Shown here: one piece after another, positions 1-6,238 of the stretch
Layout of the letters: each line of letters starts with the position of its first letter
How positions within the stretch are numbered: position 1 is the stretch's first letter
Source of the DNA: Bacteroidota bacterium
GTDB lineage: Bacteria; Bacteroidota; Bacteroidia; Bacteroidales; JADFUO01
Length of the DNA stretch: 8,957 nt
Direction: 5' to 3'
NCBI GenBank assembly: GCA_015222115.1
Contig: JADFUO010000153.1
Location: forward strand, 1-8,957
Translations under genes and position numbers: made by a program
Notes under the pieces: model-generated
What the model was told of the DNA's origin: nothing
What the model saw: the letters and a program-made list of their open reading frames with translations, nothing else
Database searches by the model: none

Positions 1-314
1 CCTTTTGAATGAACATAACCGGCAAGAGCTTTCATTCCTGATGGAAATCTTTCAGGGTCGGCAATGATATTTCCCAGACCATCCCTGCTTACCTGCCAGC
101 AGTCGTCAATTACAATATATTCATAACCGGCATCTTTCATACCGCTACTTACCATAGCATCTGCCATTTCCTTAATCATATTTTCATCCACATTACAACC
201 GAACTTATTCCAGCTATTCCATCCCATTGGAGGCGTTAAAGCTAATTTTTCGTTTTCCTGAGCAAAAATTAATGTGGAAAACATAACCATTAATAGTAAA
301 ATTGATTTTTTCAT
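1..314 (-). CDS. GH27 alpha-galactosidase, secreted, N-terminal part only
   Basis: The frame starts with ATG at 314-312 and stays open to the left edge, giving 104 residues of what is normally a 400-550 residue enzyme. Residues 1-18 form a signal peptide (KK, then a hydrophobic core, ending FA before Q19), so the enzyme should be exported to the periplasm or beyond. The mature start has the glycoside hydrolase family 27 hallmark [14 protein letters not shown] (residues 27-40). It is followed by YIVIDDCWQ (66-74), whose Asp pair D70/D71 corresponds to the Asp pair that holds galactose in family members, and by [12 protein letters not shown] (86-97). The family hydrolyses terminal alpha-1,6-galactosides from oligosaccharides, galactomannan or glycolipids by a retaining mechanism. 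The catalytic nucleophile and acid/base lie outside the window. No Shine-Dalgarno sequence is visible upstream, as is common in Bacteroidetes. The family call is firm. Whether it is an alpha-galactosidase or an alpha-N-acetylgalactosaminidase cannot be told from this fragment. Confidence 0.93.
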   Translation of the reverse strand, partial: MKKSILLLMVMFSTLIFAQENEKLALTPPMGWNSWNKFGCNVDENMIKEMADAMVSSGMKDAGYEYIVIDDCWQVSRDGLGNIIADPERFPSGMKALAGYVHSK

Positions 315-410
315 AATTAAAATATTTTTGTTAGTATTCAATTTATTTATAAAATTAAGTTTTAAATTAATGCCATTTGTATCGAAAATCTAAATACAGT
401 TATAAATTAC

Positions 411-445
411 GATTTTAGATTTTAGATTTTAGAATTAAGAATTAA
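411..445. repeat. Short 7-bp tandem repeat array
   Basis: Five consecutive 7-mers are visible: three perfect copies of GATTTTA (411-431) and then two perfect copies of the variant GAATTAA (432-445). The array is purely intergenic. It looks like a slippage-generated spacer repeat. It lies about 100 bp upstream of the alpha-galactosidase start, so variation in copy number could change promoter spacing, but nothing in the sequence shows that. Confidence 0.8.
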
Positions 446-477
446 TTTACACTCACTTTACTTTGCAACCATTCAAC

Positions 478-507
478 TCCCGATACGCTCATGCTTCTCT
501 ATTGGGA
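478..507 (-). terminator. Candidate hairpin downstream of the membrane-protein gene
   Basis: Arms TCCCGATA (478-485) and TATTGGGA (500-507) pair over 8 bp with one G-T pair, around a 14-nt loop. The hairpin sits about 30 bp beyond the stop codon of the minus-strand gene ending at 536, where a terminator is expected. The loop is long and no clean U-run follows on the minus strand, so it may instead be an interspersed repeat. Confidence 0.35.
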
Positions 508-535
508 TCTTCGCTTTGCTTCGACATTTAGCTAT

Positions 536-1408
536 TTAACCATCAATTTTCTTCTTAATATCACTTTTTCGAAAAACTGAAATTAATATCAAAAGTATAA
601 AAACAGCTAAAATCAGCGACATCTCCAAAGCATACTTAGTTGGTTCTATCCATATCTCGCGGAAGAAATTCCAGCGACCTAAAATTTCCACTACATTCCA
701 GAAAATTATAACTGTTGGTATGGCATATCTGATTGCATAAGCTAATTTAGTTATTCTTATCAGTTTAATGAACAAATAAATTGACCATAAAAGCGAACCG
801 AAACATACTATATAAGTTGCGGGATGGTAATCACCAAAAATCCTGTTATCATAAACCAATAATAATACTATATAGAAAAACCAGAGAATCATCATAATCT
901 CCAATGCTGTGATTATTGCAAAGGGTCTGTCTTTTTCCGCTTTTTTTCTGTTTATAAATTTCATTTTCAGATTACGTTGCAGCCATCTGAAAAAGATACA
1001 TTGAGTTTTGTTGTTAAACAAAAAATATAATAATACAATTAATAACAAGCCAACTGAGGAAGGTAAAATCAGATATTCCGGTTTGGTTACAATTTCTCCG
1101 TTTTCAATCAGGGGCGGTACAGCGAGATGTCGGGCAAAAAACACAAAAGAAAATTCCACCCAGCCAGTCCAAAGAAACAAACCTGCAAAAAGTCCGTAAA
1201 AAGTGCCTGCTGTTTCCGTGCGTTTTTTTAATCCGATAATTAATAAAATCACTCCGATTAATCCCAGTATTGCAGCAGCAGTAAAAACATGTTCTTCGCC
1301 AAAAATTTTTTCCATCAGTATCATTGCTGCATGACCAATGGGCATTGTAAATAAAACAATCAAAAAGGCAATAATGCCAACAAAAGGTTTTTTATTTAAT
1401 TTTTGCAT
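536..1408 (-). CDS. Unrecognised polytopic membrane protein (about 8 TM)
   Basis: The product is 290 residues of mostly hydrophobic sequence. I place eight TM segments at about residues 9-28, 43-60, 69-91, 112-131, 165-186, 197-217, 225-243 and 260-279. A basic loop (about 141-160, rich in R and K) lies between TM4 and TM5. That loop is probably cytoplasmic. Conserved-looking motifs include MPIGHAAMILME (22-33), GLFLWTGWVEFSF (76-88), KPEYLILPSS (109-118) and LGRWNFFREIWIEP (243-256). The His, Glu and Trp residues close to the membrane are unusual for a simple channel or scaffold and may bind a cofactor or metal. I do not recognise the family and assign no function. The start at 1408-1406 is the first ATG and directly precedes TM1. 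The upstream sequence has no clear Shine-Dalgarno. Its neighbours are separate transcription units, so context does not help. Confidence 0.8.
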   Translation of the reverse strand: MQKLNKKPFVGIIAFLIVLFTMPIGHAAMILMEKIFGEEHVFTAAAILGLIGVILLIIGLKKRTETAGTFYGLFAGLFLWTGWVEFSFVFFARHLAVPPLIENGEIVTKPEYLILPSSVGLLLIVLLYFLFNNKTQCIFFRWLQRNLKMKFINRKKAEKDRPFAIITALEIMMILWFFYIVLLLVYDNRIFGDYHPATYIVCFGSLLWSIYLFIKLIRITKLAYAIRYAIPTVIIFWNVVEILGRWNFFREIWIEPTKYALEMSLILAVFILLILISVFRKSDIKKKIDG

Positions 1409-1457
1409 GAAATTATATTTAAAGAAATTTTGGTTGCCAAATTACAAAATAAATTTG

Positions 1458-1491
1458 ATTCATTAAGAAAATGGACTAAAGTCTAATGAAT
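1458..1491. repeat. Compound inverted repeat, possible transcription stop
   Basis: Outer arms ATTCATTA (1458-1465) and TAATGAAT (1484-1491) are perfect 8-bp complements. A smaller perfect inverted repeat, GACT (1474-1477) and AGTC (1480-1483), lies inside with a 2-nt loop. On the minus strand the structure comes just after the pseudogene stop codon at 1504, where a terminator of the old gene, now perhaps serving the cyclase transcript, would be expected. The arms are AT-rich and there is no strong U-run, so termination is uncertain. Confidence 0.35.
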
Positions 1492-1503
1492 AGGAGTAAA
1501 ACT

Positions 1504-1668
1504 TTAATTTCCAAACTTTACAACAAAATCAACATAAGGAATGCCAATAACAATTTCTTCAATTATATCCTTATTGTTGATAAAACCCAGGTCAACACTT
1601 ATTCTTTCGCCAAAGAACCTAACTCCATAAGAAAAAATGGCCATATATTTTTCATCTTCAGGGCTAAT
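1504..1668 (-). pseudogene. Remnant: C-terminal tail of an outer-membrane beta-barrel gene
   Basis: Read on the minus strand, this frame gives ISPEDEKYMAIFSYGVRFFG, then ERISVDLGFINNKDI, then IEEIVIGIPYVDFVVKFGN and a TAA stop at 1504-1506. The pattern is that of the last two strands of a Bacteroidetes outer-membrane barrel: alternating hydrophobic and polar residues, SYGVRFFGE, and an ending of IPYVDFVVKFGN with aromatic residues near the C-terminus. Directly upstream in the same frame is a TAA (1669-1671). Beyond it about ten more plausible residues (KQEKSGISYTP) reach about 1702 before another stop. At most 75 bp separate the tail from the cyclase stop codon, so no full gene can be present. 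The only internal Met (1644-1642) would give 47 residues with no signal peptide, so I call it a relic, not a small gene. The family is recognised by pattern, not by search. Confidence 0.65.
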
Positions 1669-1743
1669 TTAAGGGGTGTAACTGATACCGCTTTTTTCTT
1701 GTTTAGATTACATAAACTTTTTTCATCAACCTACAGTAATTAT

Positions 1744-4700
1744 TTACCGGTCATAGAATTTTATTTTCTCCAGTTCTTCCATGTCCCATTTCAGGTCCAT
1801 TTCTTTAAATAATACTTCTGCTTTTCCAAAAAACTCTTCTGCAGTAATATTATTTAAACTGGTATGTCTGCCTTTTTTCTCGAGTAATCTTTTCCCTACC
1901 TCAATATAGGTTCGGGTAAGTTCTGGCCTGGCACCAAGTTGCTCACCAATCTTAATGCTTTTGTTCCACCATTTCAATGCCCTCTTTCGATTTCCGGCAA
2001 GCCAGTAATAAATACCCATTAGTTTAAATATTTCCGGTTTTTCACAAGCAACTTTCAGGGAATTCTTTAATGCAGCCTTACCACTTTTTCTGGCTTTCTT
2101 TCGTAATTGTGATCGGTTATTGTATTTATTGAAACTGACTGGATCCTCTAACATCGAAAGATCAAATAAGAACTGACTTCTTAAAAAGCTGCTTTTATGG
2201 AACGGTGTTATTATTCCTTTATCGGATAATTCAGAACGTATAAGCGAAAGTGTCTGCTCAGCTTCAGTCATATCATTAGATAATAACTGTATATAGGCCT
2301 TCATACCTTTTGCATAGATACCAAATGGCACAAGCCCAATCCTGTTCAATAACGAAATACTGTTTTTCACTTCTATCATGGCTTCATGAAACATTCTGTG
2401 TTTGATCAATAATTTTGTCTTTGCCATAAATTTTCTTGCTATGGCAAGATCATTATAATATTCTTTCCCAAATTCATGTAGTTTAGTGATCAAAATATTT
2501 GCATTGGTAAAGTTTCCCAATTCAATTTCCTGCAGACAATACCAGAACGTGTACCCATGAGTTATTTGCTGATTAGCACCAGTGATTATAGCACGGTCCA
2601 CAAGAGATTTGTCAAATTCAATTCCCCTGATCCAGTTACCAGACAGAAAATTATTGATCGCTTCAATACACTTATAATGAACAATCTCTGTAACATCCTC
2701 CTGATTGATATAATTCTCAGAATATTCCAGTATTTTTTTGCTGATCCTGAATGAGATCCCTCCAAGAGAAAAAGCACCGCTTTGCATTATCAGGACGGAG
2801 GTACCATTATCTATCTTCGCAATGTTAAAATGAAAAAAACTGCGAATATGTAATATAACCTCAATGAACATCCTTCGGACATCCATCTGAGATAATGCAT
2901 ATGCTTTTTTTGCAACAAGATTAATGATATCATTTTCCCTCGGTTCAGGTATTCTTTTTACCCTTTTATAAGGGAAGTAGAGGCTTTTGATCAGGATAAG
3001 TACATTCCAAACCAATTGGGAATATAACATGATCTTATTTTTCGGCGATTTTTCACCCCATAGTTGAAGCACTTTATCAAAATGTTCAACAGCTTCCGTA
3101 TACCGCCCTTTGTTGAAGAATGCAATGGCAATGTTTTTCTCAAGGTTTGCAACGGTTTCGGGATCACCGGATTCTTTATGTTTTTTAAGATAAAGTTTCA
3201 AAGCCTGCTGATAGTAGTTGATAGCTTCGCTTGAAGCAGCAGCTTTTAATGCTTCTTCACCGGCTTTTACAAGATATTCTTCTGCCTTTTCCAGGTCTTC
3301 TCCCTGGCTGAAATGGAAAGCAATCATGCCGTAAAATTCATGCAATCTTTCAGCAAATATCGACTCGATTGCCTTTGCAGTTCTTAAATGAAGTTCTTTT
3401 CTCTTTTTTAATAAAATGGTCTCGTAGGTTACCTCCTGAGCAAGTACATGCCTGAAAAGATATTCAATCTCTGATACACGGCTACCTTGTTTAATAAGCT
3501 GGATACCTTTCAAATATTCAAGTTTCTTATCAATTTCTTTTGTTGTTTTTGCAACCTCAACCAGAATTTTATAGAAAAAATTCCTGCCAATTACCGATGC
3601 AACTTTGAGCAATGATTTGGTTTGTTCATTAAGTTTGTCAATCCTCGACATCAGAACACCCTGAATGGTTTCAGGAATTATTACAGATTCAATTTTTTCA
3701 GTTACTTCAAATTTTCCATCTTTTACCTCCACAACACCCTCATCAATAAAAGACCGGATAACTTCCTCAATAAAAAAGGGATTCCCCTCTGCCCTGTTTG
3801 TAATAATATCCCTGACATGAACGGGAAGCCCCTTGATTTTTAACAGGTTATTGATCAGGCTTTCGCACTGAGAATCGTTTAATGGTTCAAGGTAAAATTC
3901 TGTATGGTAATTTCTGCATCGCTCATTCAAAGTTTTTAATATCCTTTTTCCGGATTCTTCAAAATTCGGACGCATTACATTGATAAATAAAACCGGGTTT
4001 TCTTCTGCAAGAAGGTAAAGCGATTCAAGTAGTTCTATGGAAGTGAGGTCGGACCAGTGCAAGTCTTCTATCACCATAACAACAGGTTTTTTTGCGGCGG
4101 CTTTAATAAGCAGTTTCCTCAAACTTATCAGGATCAACTTCTCCAGTGCTTCACCTTCAATTCCCTTTATTCGATTTGCATACTTACTCGTAAGGGTTAT
4201 CCCCATGAGTGTGGCAACAAAAGGCAATATCTCATCAGTTGAATACGGATCCACACTTCTGATAACTTGTTCAAGCTTATTAAACAGTTGTAGTGCTGAA
4301 TCGGTATCCTTTATTTTAGCCCAGTTCCTTATGATATCAATGATGGGATGATAATTCAGGTTTTTGCCTATGGATAATGACCTTCCTTCCAAATATATTA
4401 CCCTCTTCATTTCATCTTTCTTTCTCAATTCAGTAATCAACCTGGATTTACCTATTCCGGCGTCACCAATTATACTAACTACCGAACCTTCCCCGTTAAT
4501 AGCTTGTAATACATGAAGTTCCAGTTTATCCAGTTCTGTTTTTCTGCCGATCATTTCAGAATAGATCATCCGGTTAAAGTCAGACCGGGTTCTCTGGATT
4601 TTTACATTGGTTGATAATAGTTCGTAAACCTGCACAGGTTTTTTTCTACCTTTCACCGTTATAGGTTCAAGTATTTGATAATCAAAATCATTCTCGGTAT

Positions 4701-5187
4701 ATTTATAGGTTAAAGGGCCTACATAAATCTGCCCGTTTTCTGAAAGGTCTTTCAGCCTGGAAGCAATATTCACAGTATCACCTATAACTGTGTACTCTTT
4801 TTTTTCAGAAGAACCAACAGGCCCTGAAACAACAGACCCGGTATTAATTCCGATGTGAACATCGAGAGGAATGCTTAATTTTTTTTCTTTATTACACCGG
4901 TTAAGTTGATTTCGGATTTCGACCGCTGTATTCACAGCTTTTTGTGGAGCATCTTCAACGGCAACAGGTACACCGAAAAGGACCATGATACAGTCACCAA
5001 TAAATTTATCAATAGTACCACCGTAATATTTTATGATCGACCCCATCATTTCGAAGCAATCATTCATAATAAAAGTAACTTCTTCCGGATCCATCTTTTC
5101 AGAGAGGGTCGTAAAACCGGAAATATCTGCAAACATTACGGTCGCCTGGCGGCGTTCACTCTCCTGAATAATGTTTTTTGTTTCCAT
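1744..5187 (-). CDS. Class IIIb adenylate cyclase - STAND/AAA ATPase - TPR protein (sAC-like)
   Basis: This 1147-residue cytoplasmic protein is predicted to make cAMP from ATP. The cyclase domain spans about residues 10-192. The metal-binding Asp residues are D21 (FADISGF) and D65 (FIGDCIMVLFG). The purine-contact pair is K61 and T133, in EYTVIGDTVN. The transition-state residues are N140 and R144 (VNIASRL). Thr instead of Asp at 133 marks class IIIb, a group with several bicarbonate-stimulated members. An AAA/STAND ATPase follows: Walker A GDAGIGKS (241-248), Walker B VVMVIEDLHWSD (369-380) and RAEGNPFFIEE (465-475). From about 634 the protein is helical with TPR-like repeats (634-668, 680-715, 1052-1105). 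There is no N-terminal TM segment or signal peptide and no LuxR-type HTH at the C-terminus, unlike the MalT-like regulators that share the ATPase. The start at 5187 is supported by AAGG with 7-nt spacing. The architecture matches mammalian soluble adenylyl cyclase but with one cyclase domain, so it must dimerise. The ATPase-TPR part probably gates cyclase activity. Confidence 0.94.
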   Translation of the reverse strand: METKNIIQESERRQATVMFADISGFTTLSEKMDPEEVTFIMNDCFEMMGSIIKYYGGTIDKFIGDCIMVLFGVPVAVEDAPQKAVNTAVEIRNQLNRCNKEKKLSIPLDVHIGINTGSVVSGPVGSSEKKEYTVIGDTVNIASRLKDLSENGQIYVGPLTYKYTENDFDYQILEPITVKGRKKPVQVYELLSTNVKIQRTRSDFNRMIYSEMIGRKTELDKLELHVLQAINGEGSVVSIIGDAGIGKSRLITELRKKDEMKRVIYLEGRSLSIGKNLNYHPIIDIIRNWAKIKDTDSALQLFNKLEQVIRSVDPYSTDEILPFVATLMGITLTSKYANRIKGIEGEALEKLILISLRKLLIKAAAKKPVVMVIEDLHWSDLTSIELLESLYLLAEENPVLFINVMRPNFEESGKRILKTLNERCRNYHTEFYLEPLNDSQCESLINNLLKIKGLPVHVRDIITNRAEGNPFFIEEVIRSFIDEGVVEVKDGKFEVTEKIESVIIPETIQGVLMSRIDKLNEQTKSLLKVASVIGRNFFYKILVEVAKTTKEIDKKLEYLKGIQLIKQGSRVSEIEYLFRHVLAQEVTYETILLKKRKELHLRTAKAIESIFAERLHEFYGMIAFHFSQGEDLEKAEEYLVKAGEEALKAAASSEAINYYQQALKLYLKKHKESGDPETVANLEKNIAIAFFNKGRYTEAVEHFDKVLQLWGEKSPKNKIMLYSQLVWNVLILIKSLYFPYKRVKRIPEPRENDIINLVAKKAYALSQMDVRRMFIEVILHIRSFFHFNIAKIDNGTSVLIMQSGAFSLGGISFRISKKILEYSENYINQEDVTEIVHYKCIEAINNFLSGNWIRGIEFDKSLVDRAIITGANQQITHGYTFWYCLQEIELGNFTNANILITKLHEFGKEYYNDLAIARKFMAKTKLLIKHRMFHEAMIEVKNSISLLNRIGLVPFGIYAKGMKAYIQLLSNDMTEAEQTLSLIRSELSDKGIITPFHKSSFLRSQFLFDLSMLEDPVSFNKYNNRSQLRKKARKSGKAALKNSLKVACEKPEIFKLMGIYYWLAGNRKRALKWWNKSIKIGEQLGARPELTRTYIEVGKRLLEKKGRHTSLNNITAEEFFGKAEVLFKEMDLKWDMEELEKIKFYDR

Positions 5188-5194
5188 GATAAAA

Positions 5195-5198
5195 CCTT
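5195..5198 (-). promoter_or_regulatory. Ribosome binding site of the cyclase gene
   Basis: On the minus strand AAGG stands 7 nt before the ATG at 5187. It is one of the few recognisable Shine-Dalgarno-like sites in the window and supports this start. It overlaps the TAA (5199-5197) that ends the upstream start-less frame. Confidence 0.45.
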
Positions 5199-5336
5199 AT
5201 TTCTTGTTTAATAATAGACATTTCATCATGTCCTCGCGATCTGTTTCGTCTGTTTTATATTTTAATTCTTGAAATTCAGGCTGTGAATATACACAAAATC
5301 TATAACTATTTTCAAATAAATCTCCATAATGGTATT

Positions 5337-5453
5337 TTATTTTATTATTTCAGTTAAACTATTCTTAAAGGAAATTAATGCATTACGTAACAGAATAGCC
5401 AGAACCACGGACATTAATCCACCCGGAATAGGGAGAATGGCACTTGCAATATT
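5337..5453 (-). pseudogene. folD: Remnant: C-terminal tail of folD (methylenetetrahydrofolate dehydrogenase/cyclohydrolase)
   Basis: The minus-strand frame gives NIASAILPIPGGLMSVVLAI followed by LLRNALISFKNSLTEIIK and a TAA at 5339-5337. This mirrors the conserved end of FolD, where ASAITPVPGGVGPMT is followed by a hydrophobic helix ending in LLxNT and a short Lys-rich tail. Matches include ASAI, PxPGG and LLxNaL. The key GVGPMT stretch is degraded to GLMSVV. An in-frame TAA (5456-5454) lies just upstream of the first residue, and no other FolD sequence is visible in any frame to the right. Only about 38 of the usual 290 or so residues survive. The enzyme normally interconverts methylene-, methenyl- and formyl-tetrahydrofolate, so a working copy should exist elsewhere. 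The assignment is from motif recall and cannot be tested by alignment here. Confidence 0.65.
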
Positions 5454-5459
5454 TTAAAG

Positions 5460-5484
5460 AGTTTGTGATTAGCAGTTTGTGATT
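5460..5484. repeat. Two-copy 11-bp direct repeat
   Basis: AGTTTGTGATT occurs at 5460-5470 and again at 5474-5484, separated by AGC, so the period is 14 bp. It lies directly beside the truncated end of the folD relic. It may mark the junction where sequence was lost or joined. Confidence 0.6.
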
Positions 5485-5489
5485 CTTTC

Positions 5490-5591
5490 TTATAAACGTA
5501 CACCAAATCCGCCACCATATGAATAAATGATTATATAATTAACCTCAGTTTTTGATAAAATTACGCTATTATTAAAACATTTTAGCAGTAT
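5490..5591 (-). pseudogene. Possible remnant of an outer-membrane protein C-terminus
   Basis: A start-less minus-strand frame of 33 codons ends KTEVNYIIIYSYGGGFGVRL and a TAA at 5492-5490. The ending (alternating Tyr/Ile, then GGGFGVRL) resembles the last strand of an outer-membrane barrel. A TAA at 5594-5592 closes the frame on its 5' side. The stretch is short enough to be chance, so this is a weak call, listed because two other gene tails lie nearby in the same orientation. Confidence 0.22.
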
Positions 5592-5608
5592 TTATTTTTA
5601 CCAACCAC

Positions 5609-6205
5609 CTAAATTTTAATAGGAGGCATATCTCCCACAATACCATGTTGTGCAATAGATGCTACTATGGCAGCAATGAATAAGCTTACAATTATAACTG
5701 GTGGAAGCACCCAGGATAAAGTCGTAGCTCCTTTCGCGGGATCGTATATTATGATTTTTTGTATTGAAACCATTGGAATTGAAACATTGGTATCAAAATA
5801 GCCGAAGGTGGTATCCGAAGTATAAATATGAACTTCCTTAATTACTTCGGGTTCTTCTTTCTTTATATAACGTTTTACACCTTTTGATTTTGGTGTCAGA
5901 TATTTTGCGTGATAATATAGCATGGCATCTAATTTACCGTTTATTGTATCTCCGTTTATTTGCAAATCATAGAAATGCCATGCATTATCCTTGCTATGTA
6001 AAATGAAGTATTTTCCATCATCATCTAATTGAGTAATCCGGTTGGAAGAAAAATCCTTTTCAGTTACTGCTTTAAAATAAAATGAACATCCTGTTAAACA
6101 ATTTAAAAAAGCAAACAGGGTGATAATAGAGACTATTTTCAATAGTCTTTTTTTATTAATTTTTCTGTTTTTTAGAAAAAGTTTAAATTTTGTTTTTGTT
6201 TTCAT
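5609..6205 (-). CDS. Putative lipoprotein with a C-terminal TM segment
   Basis: The 198-residue product starts with an unusually long basic region (residues 1-23, many K and R) and a hydrophobic stretch (24-36), ending in the lipobox LTGC with Cys40 as the lipidation site. It should therefore be a lipoprotein, cleaved before C40. The mature part (41-162) has a beta-like pattern: DGKYFILHSKDNAWHFYDLQ (63-82), INGDTINGKLDAML (83-96), EVIKEVHIYTSDTTFGY (120-136) and IPMVSIQKIIIYDPAKGATT (143-162). A second hydrophobic segment (164-186, SWVLPPVIIVSLFIAAI within it) could span a membrane, giving both a lipid anchor and a TM helix. From memory it resembles the N-terminal part of longer Bacteroidetes lipoproteins in which a KGAT motif precedes a hydrophobic helix; I cannot verify this. 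It is the last gene of the three-gene operon, 33 bp after the cysteine hydrolase. Its substrate or partner is unknown. Confidence 0.82.
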   Translation of the reverse strand: MKTKTKFKLFLKNRKINKKRLLKIVSIITLFAFLNCLTGCSFYFKAVTEKDFSSNRITQLDDDGKYFILHSKDNAWHFYDLQINGDTINGKLDAMLYYHAKYLTPKSKGVKRYIKKEEPEVIKEVHIYTSDTTFGYFDTNVSIPMVSIQKIIIYDPAKGATTLSWVLPPVIIVSLFIAAIVASIAQHGIVGDMPPIKI

Positions 6206-6238
6206 GACTTTAGTTTTTTGGTTAATATTAAATTTTTA

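Larger units (their letters stand above)
315..535. other. Intergenic spacer with repeats and hairpin
   Basis: This 221-bp stretch separates two minus-strand genes and would hold the promoter of the alpha-galactosidase gene and the terminator of the membrane-protein gene. It contains the 7-bp repeat array and the hairpin listed separately. I found no open frame with gene-like content on either strand and no clear TAnnTTTG promoter box on the minus strand. Confidence 0.6.
1409..1743. other. Decayed intergenic region
   Basis: This 335-bp stretch lies between the membrane-protein gene and the cyclase gene. It holds the tail of a dead outer-membrane protein gene (1504-1668) and a compound inverted repeat (1458-1491). 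The plus strand is open across 1486-1812, but this is only the antisense of that tail and of the cyclase 3' end. Confidence 0.6.
5188..5608. other. Decayed intergenic region upstream of the cyclase gene
   Basis: This 421-bp stretch has no intact gene. It holds, right to left in minus-strand order, a possible beta-strand tail (5490-5591), a two-copy 11-bp repeat (5460-5484), a folD C-terminal relic (5337-5453) and a start-less open frame (5197-5349). The cyclase promoter must lie here, but I see no good TAnnTTTG box on the minus strand. Confidence 0.6.

Noticed and set aside
1008..1199. Plus-strand open frame of 63 codons
   Set aside because: It lies entirely antisense to the membrane-protein gene and has no recognisable features.
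1486..1812. Plus-strand open frame of 108 codons
   Set aside because: It is antisense to the barrel-tail relic and the 3' end of the cyclase gene. The minus-strand reading shows recognisable protein pattern, while this one does not.
1744..2000. LuxR-type HTH at the C-terminus of the cyclase-ATPase protein
   Set aside because: Such domains are common in proteins with this ATPase, so I looked. The last 60 or so residues read as a TPR-like helix pair with no HTH signature.
2557..2777. Two short overlapping frames, one on each strand
   Set aside because: Both lie inside the cyclase gene in other frames, and the large domain-bearing frame explains the coding signal.
4037..4351. Plus-strand frames opposite the ATPase domain
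   Set aside because: They are antisense to the Walker A/B region, which is clearly coding on the minus strand.
4906..5211. Plus-strand open frame of 101 codons
   Set aside because: It is antisense to the cyclase catalytic domain with its intact metal and transition-state residues.
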